DNA of 64,000 nt, from NCBI GenBank assembly GCA_032768795.1, contig CP136494.1, positions 558,001-622,000 of the forward strand, given 5' to 3'. The position numbers and the translations under genes are program-made. The stretch's first letter is position 1. Each line of letters starts with the position of its first letter. Shown here piece after piece: positions 41,701 through 55,766 of this stretch. This DNA is from Tremella fuciformis. Taxonomy: Eukaryota > Basidiomycota > Tremellomycetes > Tremellales > Tremellaceae. The notes under the pieces are model-generated. The model was not told where the DNA came from. It was given only the letters and a program-made list of their open reading frames with translations, and ran no database searches.

Positions 41701-42565
41701 ACACGTTTTGCTTCTTGCTGGCGAAGGGCCCAGGCTCGCTGTGTGATCATGTAACCAATGATAGCAACATGTTCTGTAGAGAATCAGCCAGGCAGCCCAT
41801 GAGAGTACTTCAAGCAGCTGCGGACCCTCGGTGCAAAGATACATCCCTTCAACCCTCATCCCTAACGCTGTCCTGACCACTCATCCTTTCGAGCGGTCCT
41901 GCACTGTCCCCGGCCTTTCCCTGCTGACTCTGACAAGTAGTCAGGTCCGCCTTGACGCGTCGGGCTCGTGGTTTATGCAAATTCCTGCCGTGATGGCGCG
42001 CATGTCTCGGTGCCAATTGCTAGTACCTTAGAGGCCTCCCGGCGCTCTCCCCCGTCCGCCCATGCGATCCGACCAGGAGATACAGTGCGTTGCTCGTGCT
42101 CAGTTCCTGCCCGAGCTGGGTGTGCTGATGAAGCACATCCCCTCCCATGGTATGGCTTTCTACGACACCACCTTGGGAGACCGCTGGAGACATTAGCTTT
42201 CAAGACTGCTATGGCGACTGCAAGGTGCTGCGGCATCTGTGCCCGCCCTATGAGCTGACGGTCTTAAACTTGGGAGTATACGCAGAAGGAACTGACACAT
42301 GCGATATTATCGATGCCGTGGACGGGTGCGGCGCATGTGCAAAGCATAACAGCTACTCGTACCACATGTTCAGCCTCTGAAACGGCGGTAGGATAGTGGG
42401 ATTGCGAGCGACGGTCTCTGGCTGCGTGTGTCTGTCGCAAAGGTTTTATTATGCGCGACCAATAAGCAGTGGGTAACGGACATCATTGATAAGACCGATG
42501 TATGAGTACAGTACATGCACCCGCCCTAGCTCGTGGTACAACAGACGTGATCTACTGTAGATCCT
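41701..42565. other. intergenic with a small cysteine-rich frame
   Basis: 865 bp. The one frame that stands out is 42147-42380 on plus, 77 residues, with six cysteines after residue 15 (DCYGDC, LCPPY, DTCDIIDAVDGCGAC) and no signal peptide at its own start. It could be the last exon of a small secreted protein or chance. Confidence 0.3.
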
Positions 42566-44030
42566 TCAAGCCCCGTTCCGGATTTTGAGCCATGGGATCT
42601 CCTCTGGCGCATACTTGTAGGCCCGGAACAGCGCGTTGGACTCAGCGGGGAAGAATTCGCGCGCGTCCTTCTCGGGGTACTGTGCGAACCATGGGCACAC
42701 GTATTCCCAGCACTGCGTGCCGTCGGCGGTGACCTCGAGCAAGCGACCAAAAGCCGACTCGCAGAGGAGCGTGTTTCCGTTCGGCAAGCGCTGCGCCGAG
42801 CCCATGAAAGGCGTGTAGAATGATTCCTACTTCTCAGGTTGAGTCCTTGCCACTGGTCGCTCGTCTCGCGGCGACGCTCACCTTGTTATTCGGGGCTGAC
42901 CACTGCCAAACAATCTTTTTGGAGTACCGGTCTACCTCTATACCTCGAGAGTACTGGTAGCTCTCGCCATGACGGAATGCGCCGTTGTCGAATACCTAGG
43001 ATCAGCTCTGTTGGGGTTGAATGTTACGTCAGGGCATGTTGGACCCACGAGAATGTTGCCATTCGGTAGCTCGTTCGCGCAGTGCTGCTGAGCTACGGTC
43101 TCGGAGTCGAGGTGCCAGATGATGTTGCCCGTCGACTTCTCGATGATGATGACCGCTGACACGCTTCGCAGAGACGCAAGGATGTTTCCGTCCTTGAGTG
43201 GGCTTGACTGTCAGCACAAGGAGGCAGCTCGGGGGTCTCTACGCACAAGACGGCGTTGATCAAGGGCCAGTGCTCGCGCGGGTAGGCGGTCTGTAGAGGG
43301 AACACCTTCGGGTCGAGTTTCTCGGCGACCTTCCATTCCCAGATGAGTTTGCCGTTCTTGACTTCACGGATGGTGTCCGAGTACACTTTGCCATCAGGGG
43401 CTTCCTTCCGATCAGCAAGAAAACTCCGATCACTGGATGCACGGAGCATCAAGCCTGACTCACGGTACCTTTGACACCACCCGGAAGGCTGGCAGCCTGT
43501 TCTGGCGTGAGAGCCTGCAGGCCAGCGTAGAGGTAGTGGCCCCCGCCGAAGAAGTAGCAGCTGAGGCATCAGCTCGTGCACAACCGTTCCGAGATGCAGA
43601 CCCACTCGTGGTGCCCAAGGGGGTCGCGGTGCTCGTGCACCACTTTTCCTGCAGGCGAGAGCTCCTGGTAGACGCCGCCGCCGTACTTGTTAAACTCGCA
43701 CGTCAGTGACACCCCACACGGGAGAGTAGCACCACGCACAAACTGGAAAGGTGCAGGGGCCTCGGGGTCCTTCATGCCGACAGCCAAATTTCCATTGGGA
43801 AGAAGCTTGGCGTAGCGCCCGACTCTATAAGGCAGATCCCACTGGTGCGCGACCTCGCCCTCGTTGTCCACCAGGTACACCTGCATTCAGCGGAGGGAGG
43901 TGGGATATAGAAGAGACCAGCTCACATTCTTGCTGGTGAGGGGTGCGATGAGCGTGTAGCCGCGTAGAGCAAGAGCGGGATCCAAGCCCCGTGTCCCGAC
44001 TCCTCGACGGCGGATGATGTTCTGGTCCAT
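42566..44030 (-). CDS. arylsulfotransferase (ASST)-like protein
   Basis: ATG at 44030 (MDQNIIRRRG). Exons contain LRGYTLIAPLTSKN, VYLVDNEGEVAHQWDL, YAKLLPNGNLAVGMKDPEAP and GGGVYQELSPAGKVVHEH. Then come LIWEWKVAEKLDPKVFP, IIIEKSTGNIIWHLDSE, NELPNGNILVGP and QRLPNGNTLLCESAFGRLLEV. The recurring LPNGN and W.W/HLD motifs are the blades of the ASST-type beta-propeller, and HH/H residues near HEHRDPLGHHEW are candidates for the active site. At least four introns. There is no clear signal peptide. The reaction is assumed from family; fungal members are poorly characterised. Confidence 0.78.
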
Positions 44031-44634
44031 GATGGTGATTGACACAGTGAGTCTCTCAGTCGTCGTTCTCGACTCGAGGCGTTGCCGGAATTTCCTAACG
44101 ACGCGCAGGGGTCATATATGTCCACGATGGTGCTAGATGGCGCATTCGTGAGATCATTCCTCCCTATCACGTCGGACCTTGCTTGCTCAGTTCACGCACC
44201 GAACGACGACTCGCAGGAAAAGTCTCTCTTCTGCGGCTCGTTGGCGTCACTTTCGGTAGTCCGAACCTTTCAGGGTGTGCCATCTCGCTGCTCCGGACCA
44301 CGCGATTCAAAGAGGAAGACGATTTACTGGAAGCAGCAAGTCTGGGTGGAAACCGAACGGTCTTCCGGACGGGCATTGCGATTAAACCAGAAATATGAGC
44401 ATCGATATCGCCACTGCTATCGGTCCTGGGTCGACGACGCATGCAATCACCGTTTGACATTGTCCATTTGCATCGGGCAGCGAGGAGGGGGAGATAGCGA
44501 TGATGTCGGGCGACCGTGGCTGCCCAGCTCTATAAGAAGGGGGCACGGTCTGACCCAAAGAAGCCAGTCCTTCGAGCTTCCCCAACTTCTTCCTTCGCGC
44601 GAAAGACAAAAAAGAGGGGGATAAACTCGTCAAC
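44031..44634. promoter_or_regulatory. divergent promoter region (ASST-like / permease)
   Basis: 604 bp between divergent starts. Frames here are short. The shared spacer fits coordinated expression of the pair. Confidence 0.35.
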
Positions 44635-46440
44635 ATGTCTGAAGCTGTACCGTACGCGACCGACGCCGTCTCGCACGACTCAACAGAAACCGATTATGAC
44701 ACGGCCGAGGCGAAGCGGGCCGTGCGCAAGGTTGACTTTTGCCTTTTGCCCTTTATCGTCCTGTGCTTCTCCATGCTGCAATTCGTGCGTCCTTTTCCTT
44801 CTATGAAGGGTGGGCTGACGCGCAGGATCGCACCAACATCGGCAATGCACAGACCGACACAATCCTCAAGAATCTCAACATCACCACGGCCAACATCAAC
44901 ACGGGTCAGACGCTCTTCACGCTCGGTATCGTCCTTCTCGAGCTCCCAAGCAATATGATGGCCAAGGCCGTGGGTCCGCACCGCTGGATTCCTTGCATCA
45001 TGTTCGTCTGGGGCCTCATCACGCTCTGCCAGGCTTTCCTGAAGGGCAAATCGGGCTTCTATGCCACGCGCTTCCTGCTCGCGGCTGGTGAGGTGAGGCT
45101 TCTGTTTCGGCCACCGAGTCCCTGCCACATATGCTGATGGTCCAGGCCGGCTTCATCCCCGGTATGGCGTGGTACTTGACGCGCTTCTACGTGGCAGGCG
45201 AGCTGTCGCTCCGCCTCGCTATCTTCTGGTCGAGCAACAGCATCGCCGGTATGGTCTCTGGCCCGCTCGCTCTCGGCATTCTCAAAGGCCTCACCGGCAA
45301 AAACGGGTGGCACGGTTGGCAGTATCTCTTTGCGATCGGTCAGTCTCTCCCTCGACTAGACAAAAGTCCACAGGGCAGCGCTGACATGGCAGAAGGCGCA
45401 ATGACAATGTTTGTCGCCATCCTCGCGTTTCTCTACCTGCCCGCGCCGCCCACCGAAGGCGGTCGATCCATCCTGGGTCACATCGTCATGTCCCGGCGTG
45501 ACGCCGTTGTCCTCTCCGCCCGCGTCCTCGCCGACGACCCCAAGAAAGCGTTCGACAAGAACGCCCGGGTGGGCGTGGCCGATATCAGAGACACCATCAC
45601 CGACTGGCGCCTGTACGGCCACTGCGCCTCTGCCATTCTCTCCTCGTACGTCTTCGTCTTCCTTGTACTCAAGCTGACCCGGATGCAGCGTCATCATCAC
45701 CGCCATCAATACGTACGGGCCATCCATCGTCAAACAGCTCGGCTACACAGGCTACACCGCCGTACGTCCAATCTCGCACCTCATCCCGCCCCTCCTGACG
45801 TGTCGTAGAACGGCATGCAAGCCCCAGCTTCGGCCATTGGTCTCTTCGTGTCCATCACCCTCGCCTACTCGAGTGACAGATTCCGCGAGCGGGGGTTTCA
45901 CATTGCCACGGCCATGCTGCTCTCCTTTGTCGGCGCCATGTGGCTCGCCCTTGCTCCAGACTCGGCCGGCAAGCGGGTGCTGTATGGCGGATACCTCATG
46001 ACGGCTGGCACGATGGCCACCGGCCAAGCCATCAACGCCGTCAGTCGTTGCCCACAATTTCTTGTCGTTGTCGCAGCTCACCCTCAGTCGTGGCTCAGCA
46101 GCAAATTCGACGAACGACGCCGGCCCGTAGCCCTTGCGTGCTAGTGCGTTCTTCCCTCCCTGTCTAACGGGAGCAGCGACTGATGGACAGCGTCGCATCG
46201 ATCCAGATCGCCGGCTTCGCAGGCGCCAACGTGTTCAAGTCCAAGGACGCGCCGCGCTACAAGCACGGGTTGGTCATTTGCGGCGCGTGCGCTGCTGCCG
46301 GCGCAGTAGTCGTTCTCATATGGAAAGCGCTCTATGCGCTCGAGGACCGTAGAGTCGAACAGGCGACCGAGTACGTTGGCCCAAACCACCAGGATCGCCA
46401 CACGGAGGGGGACCGCGCGTCCGAGAAGGAAGGGTTGTAA
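44635..46440 (+). CDS. Dal5-type (ACS family) MFS permease, second copy
   Basis: ATG at 44635 (MSEAVPYATD). VRKVDFCLLPFIVLCFSMLQF is TM1, joined across an intron to DRTNIGNAQTD, the family's DR.NIGNA signature. Then LFTLGIVLLELPSNMMAK, FYATRFLLAAGE and AGFIPGMAWYLTRFY follow, and WQYLFAI before the long loop. The second half has VIITAINTYGPSI, AYSSDRFRERGFHIA and YGGYLMTAGTMATGQAI. Six or more short introns. It is a paralogue of the permease at 31344-33112. Convergent with the regulator gene. Confidence 0.88.
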
Positions 46441-46532
46441 GTTTGTGGAACACCCTATGCGCTAGATTGGCAAACAGGAGTAGAGCTTGTCTGAAGGCAT
46501 GTACGATTTGAGACGCGGTGTACTTCGAGGGC

Positions 46533-49047
46533 CTAGGCACTGATGTTGTTCGAAGGCATGAAGCTCTCCGAGTATCCGGCAGGGAAGAGCGATTCCAGAA
46601 ATGCCAATGTGGTCTCCACTGTCCAGTCCTGACCCATCACGTCGTTGGGCGCCAAAGGGAGCTGCGCGGCGCCGCCAGACACCGCGGGTCCGATGCGACC
46701 ATCAGACGCAGCAGCTGTCATCAGTATCGGTCACAAGCTGTAGCCCGACCTTACGGAATAGCTCTGGCGGCGCTACAGTCGTCGTGTTGCCATCCACTCC
46801 TCGCATGTCCAGAATGTCCCGCAAAACCCTGATGCCCCGGCTCGCCACGGGGCTGGTCAGTGCTGCGGGCCTGTCAATCAGCACACCAGTTTCGACCTAG
46901 CGAGGGGAACGACCCACTGCATCAGGGCTATGGCCAGCTCGATCCCCCTCCTACACGTTGCCCTCTTCTCCTGGTCGTGCTCCACCCGGACCATGTCGAC
47001 CGCGATGACCAAGCCGCTCGTCCATACGTGCACTAACACCACCCACCACTTGCAGAGCACGGCCCGGCTCTGCGACACTAGTTCAAGCAGCTGGTAGGCC
47101 GAGTCATGGCAGGTACGCGTCGAGTAAGCGTATGTCGAATCGGTATAACCCCGCGTCATGTACGCCCGATGTAATCGCAATAATCTGTTGTGCAGCGTGA
47201 TGCCCATGAAAACTCGCTGCTGCAGCAAGTAGCGCTTCGTGGTGGTGAGGGACGGATCAAAGGGCTGGGGCAGGTCCGGCCGTAGATGCAGCGGAAGAGC
47301 CTGGTATACCTGCCTGAATCGAGCGTCGAGCGCGAGAATGTCCGAGTACGCGGCGTTGGGAAAGCTGGCATTGATCGCGTCGATGAAGTCGCGTACGACT
47401 GCCGGTGAGGAGCAAGCTCTGTCAGTGAATGGGGCGCACCTAAGGCGAAACCGATCTTTAAAATCTGGGAGGTGGAGACGGTCGCTTCGGTCATCTCTCT
47501 GCCCATGGGTCTGAGTTGCCCCTCTCGAAGATCCTCGTCGTCGAGATTGGCGAACACAGACGTGGTAGCGTGAGACAAGTTGATCGAGTACGTCACCCCG
47601 CCATTCGAGGCAGTGTATGCGTCCTGGCAAACCAACGACCACCAGAGTCGACGGCTGATCTGACAACGCCTCAGCTCGCGCCTGGTCATGAGAGGATTGG
47701 AGAATTACCTCTCGGTCGACGACCCCGCGACCTTCGCTCTGTGGTGTCTCATCGGGAATCCTCTGACGCATCAGCCGGGCAAAGTCGCGCAACATGCCAG
47801 GACCCACCGCCATGCCCATGGCTTGTGCCAGTCGTATGGCCATGGCGAGCAATGCCCTCGCCGCCGATACCTGATTCCGATTGTTCAGATAGAGGTTCAG
47901 GCAGATGACAGTCTGTATCGTCTCCAGTGTAGGCTGGTTCAGAAAATCGGATGCGGACAGGGATCCCTCGGCGCCCTGTACAGGCAGCGAGTGCCCAAGT
48001 ACTCAGTCAGCAGCTCACCTCGAAGAGCCTCTCTTCCAGCTCGACCCGGTCCTCGTCTCCGAAATGCGCCCCGAGGCACAGGACCACATACAGCAGCGCC
48101 AGCCAGCCGCAGTGGACCTTTCTGCACCTTTCGGGGCCGGGCATGTCATAGAATCTATTGTACTGCGCGACAAAGGTGGGCACATGCAGAGGATGATGGA
48201 TCTGCCTCTCAACTCCGTTCTCAAAACTAAAACTGGGGCTCTTCGACTGACCCATTCTACCCGCTCGAGCTGCATCATCAGCTCGGCACCTCGACTCTCT
48301 ACGCGCTACGGCTCACGTATAATCTCAGCAGCATGTCCGCTTCGCCTGCCACGTCAGACAAGCTGAAACTCTTGGAGCATTCAAAAGACATACTCCGACC
48401 GGGCAGTCCCCGCATCAGTTCCTCGTCCACAAGCCCCTCCTCGTCCTTGTCCAGCGAAAACAGGGACCGACGCCTCCGATCCTCCTTTGGGTGTGATCCG
48501 TGCCCACTCCTCCTGGGCGCGCGCAGATAGTTGGCCTCGTTGTTCAAAATCGAATGATCAAATTGTTCGGCCATCGCTACGCTCTCTGGGGGCAAGACTA
48601 CTGTCGGCCCTCCCCCCTTGCCCGTCGACGGAGATGTCACATACGTCGTGGAGATGTGCGGCACAGAGGGTCTCTTGAATGGTATCGAAGGCCGTCGAGG
48701 CTGGCTTGAGTCATACGCTGTCGCAGTTGAGGGAAAAGTAGCGCTGGTGTGTGTCTCGAAGGGGCGGCCGCCCAGGGATGAAGAGGCCGAGTCGAGAATC
48801 GGCTCGCTCTTCGGCGGCCAGGCGCACTCGATCCTCTTGCGCCGGCAGTGGTTGCATGGCAGGCGCCGGTCGCACTAGCCCTCAGTACAGCACGCACATG
48901 GCGAGCGTGGCAAGAGGCTCACTTTGATCTTTTTCGTCCGGCATGGAATGCCTGCGCGGGAGTCAGCCCTTGCCTTCTCGATACATGTAGCGGAAGCTAC
49001 TCACATGAGTATGAAGTCCGCGACGACCCGGGGTTCGGGACGCTCAT
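46533..49047 (-). CDS. Zn2Cys6 transcription factor with fungal-specific regulatory domain
   Basis: ATG at 49047 (MSVPNPGSS). The first two introns lie inside the zinc cluster: S-Y-S|C-IPCRTKKIK|CDRRLPCNHCRRKRIEC, giving all six cysteines in the canonical spacing only after splicing. A Ser/Pro linker (FKRPSVPHIS) follows. Further on, the fungal_trans domain contains LLAMAIRLAQAMGM and, after further introns, RRLWWSLVCQDAY. The C-terminus ends at 46533 with DWTVETTLAFLESLFPAG. It is the only specific regulator in the window and lies beside the second permease and the ASST-like gene. Confidence 0.85.
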
Positions 49048-49375
49048 GCTTCTTCTCGCTTGCGTCGAACAAACCGCCCCAGAACTGGATGGACAACCGG
49101 CAAGACAAACACCAAGATCGATGCTCCGAGTAGCGGGTGATAAGATACACCCTTCCACCTGACCTGGGTGTTTTGCTTCGGAACCCCGACTATCTCTCTT
49201 CCGAGTGCATGACTTCACTTGCAGCAGATGCATTAACCCAGACACACGAAAGGGACAATCACTATAAAGCACAAACACCTTTATAAGCATGCAGCGCATT
49301 CGCACCATCATCCCAACAACAAGCGGTAGGGGCGGGCGGTCTGTCAAGTAAAGCATGATTGCACACAGTTGCCAC
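49048..49375. other. intergenic, nothing recognised
   Basis: 328 bp upstream of the regulator gene. Confidence 0.4.
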
Positions 49376-49718
49376 TCACTGGGCAGTCGCGGCTTGAGCT
49401 GGCTCGGCAGCAGGGGTAAAGCCTGCTGCCATCACTGGACTCGTGGCTGTGACTGCAATGGCAAGGGGCCCAGGGCGGCGATATGCCATAGGGTAATGCC
49501 CGGGTGTATGAAGGCACTGAACCTCAGCACCTCGTGCCGCCATTGCGAGGAAACTTGACACTCACCTCGGCGCAAAGGTAAACGTCTGTCAGTCCCAGCT
49601 CAACAAAGATGTACGGCCCCCCGACTCTCCCTACGCAATGCTTCTGGTGCTCACCGGCCGGGAGACGGTCGGCCGCGTGATGCGGGCACGCGCAGGTCAG
49701 CCGCGCCCGACGAGACAT
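49376..49718 (-). CDS. small cysteine/histidine-containing hypothetical protein
   Basis: ATG at 49718. Two exons joined by a 46-nt intron (GTGAGT...GCTGAG) keep one frame and give about 98 residues. Notable are CACPHH, EHQKHC, YLCAEVQCLHTPGH and an Ala/Pro-rich end. The Cys/His spacing could bind a metal, but no family is recognised. The good splice sites are the main support. Confidence 0.42.
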
Positions 49719-50088
49719 GCTGCTTTGCAGTAAGATTGCGCAGAGTATATATGGGTCAGTGACAGCTCAACTGGGTGTGGTTGCTAGGCGCATAGTGCGG
49801 GATCTGTCTTTGGGGGGCGCGACGGTTTTATATGCCCAGCAGCAGCAAACGCGTGTTCGCTCCTTGGTCTTGTTCTGCTTGGCCGTTTTGGCCTTCTGCA
49901 CCGCCACGGAGAACTCATGAAGGGATTCACCTCTGCGTCACGTACAACACTCGTCATGGGCATCTGTGGCGGGTTTCCGCAGGTGCACCGCCATGAGGTG
50001 GGTGAAAGGAAACACTGATTAGACGGCCGAAGAGGGTGCAATGGCCAGTGACCTTCGCTTGATATGCCAGATGCATACCCGTCCTGTC
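49719..50088. other. intergenic, nothing recognised
   Basis: 370 bp between the small gene and the end of the WD40 gene. Confidence 0.4.
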
Positions 50089-51527
50089 TCATGAATAATC
50101 TTGAGCATCCAGCTCACCGAGGAGCAGGTTGGTGTCTTTGGAGCCGGTCAGTATAATGGGTTCTCTAGGACCATCAGCCAAAGCTCAGCATTTGGCTCTC
50201 CATGTGATACGCACCTCGGGTGCAAGTCTACCGCTGTCACTGTCCCTTTGTGCCCGGGCAACTTATACAGCACCTGCCCAGTCTCTACTTCCCATACAGT
50301 CACACTCCGATCACCACCTCCAACTGCTATCCGTGAACCGCCATCATGATGACTCCATGCACACCTGACCAAGCTCGATTCGAATCCGGCAGGGGCGCCG
50401 GTGAGACTGCGGTATACCCGCATTGGGTCAGAAGAAAAGGCTCGCACGTCGTAAATGATCAATGTGGAGTCGAGGGAGTAGGATGCAAGGTAGTGACCAT
50501 TGGGAGAAAGGGAGAGGGATGTAATCTTCAGATCTGAGCAATATCCTCGAGGTCCTAAGCGGATGAGACCTACTGTGTCGGTATGTCCATGCAGGGTATA
50601 TAGTATTTTGTTTGTTCTCAAGTCCCAGACCTGCAGTGAGTATGGCACTTGTACGCGCCTCGCCTCTTTCCCACCTTCACTTCGTTATCCACCCCGCCCA
50701 CGAAGCACTGGTTGCCGTCCAGACTCCACTCCACGGCTGTGACAGGGCAATCCCGCTCGTCATCGAACTCGGCCACCGGGTCCTTGCCCTCCAAGCTCAA
50801 ATCCCATACTCTGGCAATCCCGTCATCACCTGCAGTGACGACAAGCTCCCGCCCGCCCGAGATCGTCACCGCGATCGAGTTGAGAGGCCCGTAGTGTGCG
50901 GAATACTTGGCGATCCGCTCGCCTGTCTGTAGATCTGTGGCAATAAGAAGTCCGTCTGCTCCGCCCTGACAGTCAACTAGCGCGACTGACTCGGTTGAAC
51001 GGAGGTCTTACCGAGTAGATGACCTCGGAGTCTAACGAGTACGCCAGATCCAAGATGGCCTGCTTGTGCACATTGGGTAGTATTCCGTAGTTTTCATGGG
51101 GTGGATATGTCCGCCACAATGCTGCTCGCTCAGCATTTGCCCCGCCTCGACTCTGTGCCGACTTACATATACTTCGATCTACCGAGCATGCTGCGAGGGT
51201 CTTTCCCGACGGATCAAACCTGCAGGCGGTGATCTCGCCCTGACCGTTAGCCACGGGCCAAGCAATGTAGGCCCATTGCATGTGGCGTCAAAGGCTAAAC
51301 GCGGGAAAGAGACATACTGCGTGCGCGCCGCTCAAGCTGACTATCGGTGCCTCCAACCCGCTCGTCCGCTTGATACTTCGCACCAAGACGTTCTTCCGCT
51401 GCCCCTCTCCGGATGACGCCACTGTCATCACCATGCTGGAGCCGTCTGCATCCTCGTCGTCCACTCTCGCCCGTTTGGTCAAAGCCGTGCCGGATCCTGG
51501 CGGCGGAGGTGATTTGCGGACGGACAT
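50089..51527 (-). CDS. SNRNP40: U5 snRNP 40-kDa WD40 protein
   Basis: Spliceosome component that binds Prp8 in the U5 snRNP. ATG at 51527 (MSVRKSPPPPG), a short charged lead, then TSGLEAPIVSLSGAH. Seven WD40 blades follow: FDPSGKTLAACSVDRSI, VHKQAILDLAYSLDSEVIYS, ELVVTAGDDGIARVWDL, VTAVEWSLDGNQCFVGGVDNEVKVWDL, a Leu/Gly-rich TLHGHTDTV with ITSLSLSPNGHYLASYSLDSTL, RIAVGGGDRSVTVWEV and, after the last intron, PIILTGSKDTNLLLGEL. The blade order and the long fifth blade match the WDR57/Cwf17/Spf38 family. Stop at 50089-50091. It is divergent from the acetyltransferase. Confidence 0.9.
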
Positions 51528-51885
51528 GTCTCTAGGTCGGCCAGCAGTAGCTGTTGCTTCGAGACAGCCAGACTTGAATATCGCGAGGCCAGATCTGCGA
51601 CTGCTGTACCCTCCGGAGTTTTCTCTACGCCAGCCAGTCGGCCGAGCCCAACAATGCTTTTGAGAACGTGAACGAGAGAGGATTGAGAAGACGACCTCAA
51701 AGTTGTCTCTTGATACCATTGCGCGGGGGGATAGAAGGGATGACGTGGCATATTGCTCCCTTATCACTTCCTCTGAACCCCGCGTCCCGCCAGCCCCGCC
51801 TGTGTTGCTCGTCATCGCCGGCAAAGCAATAGTCTCCTATGCATTCGCACCTGGTCGAGGGCTCTCTATCCTGCTTGAATCGAGC
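51528..51885. promoter_or_regulatory. divergent promoter region (U5 40K / KAT6-like)
   Basis: 358 bp between two divergent housekeeping starts. No element singled out. Confidence 0.35.
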
Positions 51886-55556
<3,671 letters not shown>

Positions 55557-55707
55557 AGTGACTTGGATGTGATGCGTCACGTCGACGGTCCCATGCATAC
55601 ATGTCTCGTCGCTGTCATCCTGTCATCCCGTGACCAAGTCGGGTAATAAAAGTGTTTTTCATAACCGGCCATTCGTTCTCTTTCTCTCCTTTTCACCCAG
55701 ACACGTA

Positions 55708-55730
55708 TCTCTCTCTCTCTCTCTCTCTCT
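55708..55730 (+). repeat. (TC)n microsatellite
   Basis: A 23-base TC run, 36 bp before the acyl-CoA oxidase start. Pyrimidine tracts are common near fungal transcription starts. Confidence 0.9.
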
Positions 55731-55766
55731 GTGCAGCACAAGAGCACAGTGGTGGAGACAATCAAC

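Noticed and set aside
40870..41880. 336-residue minus-strand frame
   Set aside because: Antisense to the SDR gene, which has all catalytic motifs.
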